DNA from: Mermis nigrescens
Taxonomy: Eukaryota; Nematoda; Enoplea; Mermithida; Mermithidae
Direction of reading: 5' to 3'
NCBI GenBank assembly: GCA_036768485.1
Contig: JAVLUZ010000347.1
Span: 372,001 to 436,000, forward strand
DNA length: 64,000 nucleotides
Position 1 is the stretch's first letter, and each line of letters begins with the position of its first letter. The translations under genes were made by a program, and so were the position numbers. The notes under the pieces were generated by a model, which saw only the letters and a list, made by a program, of their open reading frames with translations, did not search any database and was not told where the DNA came from. Positions 63,619 to 64,000 of this stretch are shown here, one piece after another.

Positions 63619-63822
63619 TCTATTTATTTAAAAAAGTTATTATTGATTGATTAATAACACTAAACTGTTACTTTCAAATAGCAAATTTGATCGTCAAATG
63701 GAAACCACGTGATGTCAATATTGCAACTAGACTTTAGAATAGCAGGAGGAAGCCAGCTAACGATGCCATTATGATAAACGACTAAATTGGACTTGAAAGT
63801 TGTATCAAAAGCAGTATCGACG
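53365..63822 (-). CDS. Nicotinic acetylcholine receptor alpha subunit, 3' seven exons
   Basis: Join on the minus strand: 63822-63672, 62978-62876, 60227-60075, 59004-58963, 58188-57992, 55934-55501, 53470-53365. All junctions are GT/AG and phases agree, giving 394 codons plus stop with no break. The product is a pentameric ligand-gated cation channel subunit of the plasma membrane. Visible parts: Cys-loop C-(13 residues)-C, GSWTYNGW (loop B Trp), vicinal Cys pair YVCC (alpha type), TM1, the GEKVTL filter start, TM2, TM3, a cytoplasmic loop, the acidic MA helix ([13 protein letters not shown]) and TM4. The family's first roughly 100 residues plus signal peptide must lie beyond 64000. TM2-TM3 (IFFTC.MI.V.AS, LHYRTP.TH.M) resembles ACR-16/alpha7-type subunits of protostomes. 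Confidence 0.93.
53471..55500. other. nAChR last intron
   Basis: No exon seen. It contains a TATT tetranucleotide tract near 53530 and several fragments of GC-rich dispersed repeats (54260..54400, 54830..54910, 55080..55280). Confidence 0.4.
55501..55934 (-). CDS. nAChR exon with cytoplasmic loop and MA helix
   Basis: Acceptor CATTCCAG. It starts [20 protein letters not shown], the block after TM3, then a variable loop with CEECGAEC and acidic stretches, and ends in the amphipathic [17 protein letters not shown]. The donor is AA|GTCAGC, a weak but phase-correct site. The open frame continues into the intron but loses TM4 similarity. GC content is higher than the surroundings. Confidence 0.92.
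55935..57991. other. nAChR intron
   Basis: No exon seen. It holds the fourth copy of the 280-bp repeat (57310..57600) and runs of GCTATATAGC-type words at 57060..57260. Confidence 0.4.
57310..57600 (+). repeat. Dispersed 280-bp repeat, copy 4
   Basis: Starts GAATGCGCACGTGGGCGTGG, contains GATAGTGCTCAATGAGAAAC, ends CTGCCCACCTATGG. Confidence 0.75.
57992..58188 (-). CDS. nAChR exon with TM2 and TM3
   Basis: Acceptor TTTTCCGCAG. It encodes [20 protein letters not shown] (TM2), [20 protein letters not shown] (TM3 start) and [13 protein letters not shown]. The donor is TGG|GTGAAT, phase 0. The usual acidic residue at the outer end of TM2 (20') is Gln here. Confidence 0.93.
58189..58962. other. 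nAChR intron
   Basis: No exon seen. A GC-rich dispersed-repeat fragment lies at about 58390..58550. Confidence 0.4.
58963..59004 (-). CDS. nAChR 42-nt micro-exon (TM1-TM2 linker, filter)
   Basis: Acceptor TTATTTAG, donor CTGG|GTGAGT. It reads [13 protein letters not shown], joining TM1 to TM2. GEK with the Glu at -1' is the cation-selectivity element. The phases on both sides (1 and 1) fit the neighbours exactly. The splice restores Glu at 4' of TM2. Confidence 0.9.
59005..60074. other. nAChR intron
   Basis: AT-rich (runs such as AAATAAAAAATAAAATG near 59300). No exon seen. Confidence 0.4.
60075..60227 (-). CDS. nAChR exon with vicinal cysteines and TM1
   Basis: Acceptor TTTTCTAG, donor TTTTAG|GTAAGT. 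It encodes [20 protein letters not shown], then [20 protein letters not shown] and ILLITIL. The vicinal Cys pair marks an alpha subunit. The second loop C aromatic, Tyr in most relatives, is Phe (CCPEPF). Confidence 0.95.
60228..62875. other. nAChR intron, large
   Basis: No exon seen. It contains the fold-back minisatellite element at 60736..62055; the remaining sequence is AT-rich. Confidence 0.4.
60736..62055. mobile_element. Fold-back element with inverted 15-bp arrays and 18-bp array
   Basis: A left array of about five 15-bp units (GACATTAGAGCGCGC type, 60768..60840) is mirrored by about six units at 61724..61810 (TAATGTCGCGCGCTC). Outside the right array lie 18-bp units CATTCGAAGAGGTGGGAC (about 61818..62055). 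One or two units of the same 18-mer (TTCGAAGAGATGGGACATTC) precede the left array in the same orientation. About 0.88 kb of ordinary AT-rich DNA lies between. This looks like a non-autonomous mobile element with minisatellite ends. No target duplication was identified. Confidence 0.6.
62876..62978 (-). CDS. nAChR exon with loop B
   Basis: Acceptor TTTATTAG, donor TTGA|GTAATT. It encodes [20 protein letters not shown] then [17 protein letters not shown] supplies the loop B Trp of the agonist site. Confidence 0.93.
62979..63671. other. nAChR intron with ATTT microsatellite
   Basis: No exon seen. An (ATTT)n tract of about 12 units lies at about 63586..63631. Confidence 0.6.
63672..63822 (-). 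CDS. nAChR exon with Cys-loop (most 5' exon in window)
   Basis: Acceptor CTTTTTTGCAG, donor AAA|GTAACA, phase 0 out and phase 2 in. It encodes [30 protein letters not shown] and [14 protein letters not shown]: two cysteines with 13 residues between, including the FPFD signature of the Cys-loop. The preceding exon must end in two bases of a codon finished by C. Confidence 0.94.
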
Positions 63823-64000
63823 CTGCAAAAAAGTAGTGAACTCGATTTATACGAATTTAGTCTTTCGAAGCTGAGAAATATTTTTAAAAAATATGCCAGG
63901 TATAATGTGTAGAAAATATTGATTTGTTTGTTCCAAATACCGATAAAACGTCATTAAACGATTTAAATGTTATTGAGAAATTAGCGTTTCTTGTTTTTCA
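63823..64000. other. nAChR intron running out of the window
   Basis: No exon seen in these bases. The ligand-binding N-terminus and signal peptide should lie further along the minus strand's 5' side. Confidence 0.5.

Noticed and set aside
63586..63631. Possible regulatory or telomere-like tract.
   Set aside because: It is a simple (ATTT)n microsatellite.

Overview
The window is animal nuclear DNA. It is AT-rich, its genes have many small exons separated by long introns, and transposon relics of many kinds fill the spaces. Two host genes can be assembled exon by exon, both on the minus strand. The nicotinic receptor resembles protostome ACR-16/alpha7-type channels, and its TM3 to TM4 stretch looks ecdysozoan (nematode- or arthropod-like). 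I cannot name the species.

Host genes. (1) At 53365..63822 lie seven exons of a Cys-loop nicotinic acetylcholine receptor alpha subunit, from the Cys-loop region through TM4 and the stop codon. Every intron phase agrees. The 5' exons lie beyond 64000. (2) At 7657..46959 lie six exons of a secreted PAN/apple-domain trypsin-family protease: signal peptide, PAN domain, activation site, His57 exon, Asp102 exon, short exon, Ser195 exon. The joined frame is open for 409 codons plus stop. Its fifth intron would be 30.6 kb and holds nearly all the large transposons of the window.

Transposon complex (7.8-38.4 kb). A composite repeat (10108..12942) ends in a hairpin. A giant palindromic Polinton-type element (12943..32813, target duplication CGCTAC/CGCTAT) has inserted into that hairpin. 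A second Polinton/Maverick (13611..23600, perfect 6-bp duplication GGTAAG, about 0.8-kb terminal inverted repeats) has inserted into the palindrome. The inner Polinton keeps broken copies of the PolB N-terminus, chromodomain integrase, packaging ATPase, adenain-like protease, major capsid and a probable minor capsid protein. A TATA-like motif TCTATAAATA stands before most of these reading frames. A solo LTR (30533..31804) interrupts the right arm of the palindrome. A degenerate hAT transposon follows (33059..36276).

Elsewhere: a tandem X-Y-Z-X-Y-Y-Z duplication (1669..6165), a perfect-TSD hAT MITE (11460..11634), two copies of an approximately 0.8-kb palindromic element, tandem GTGTAAA-rich repeats in three places, an approximately 280-bp dispersed repeat in four copies, and a fold-back minisatellite element inside a receptor intron. 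All calls come from reading the sequence by eye. Splice sites are inferred from GT/AG, phase and family alignment, not from transcripts.
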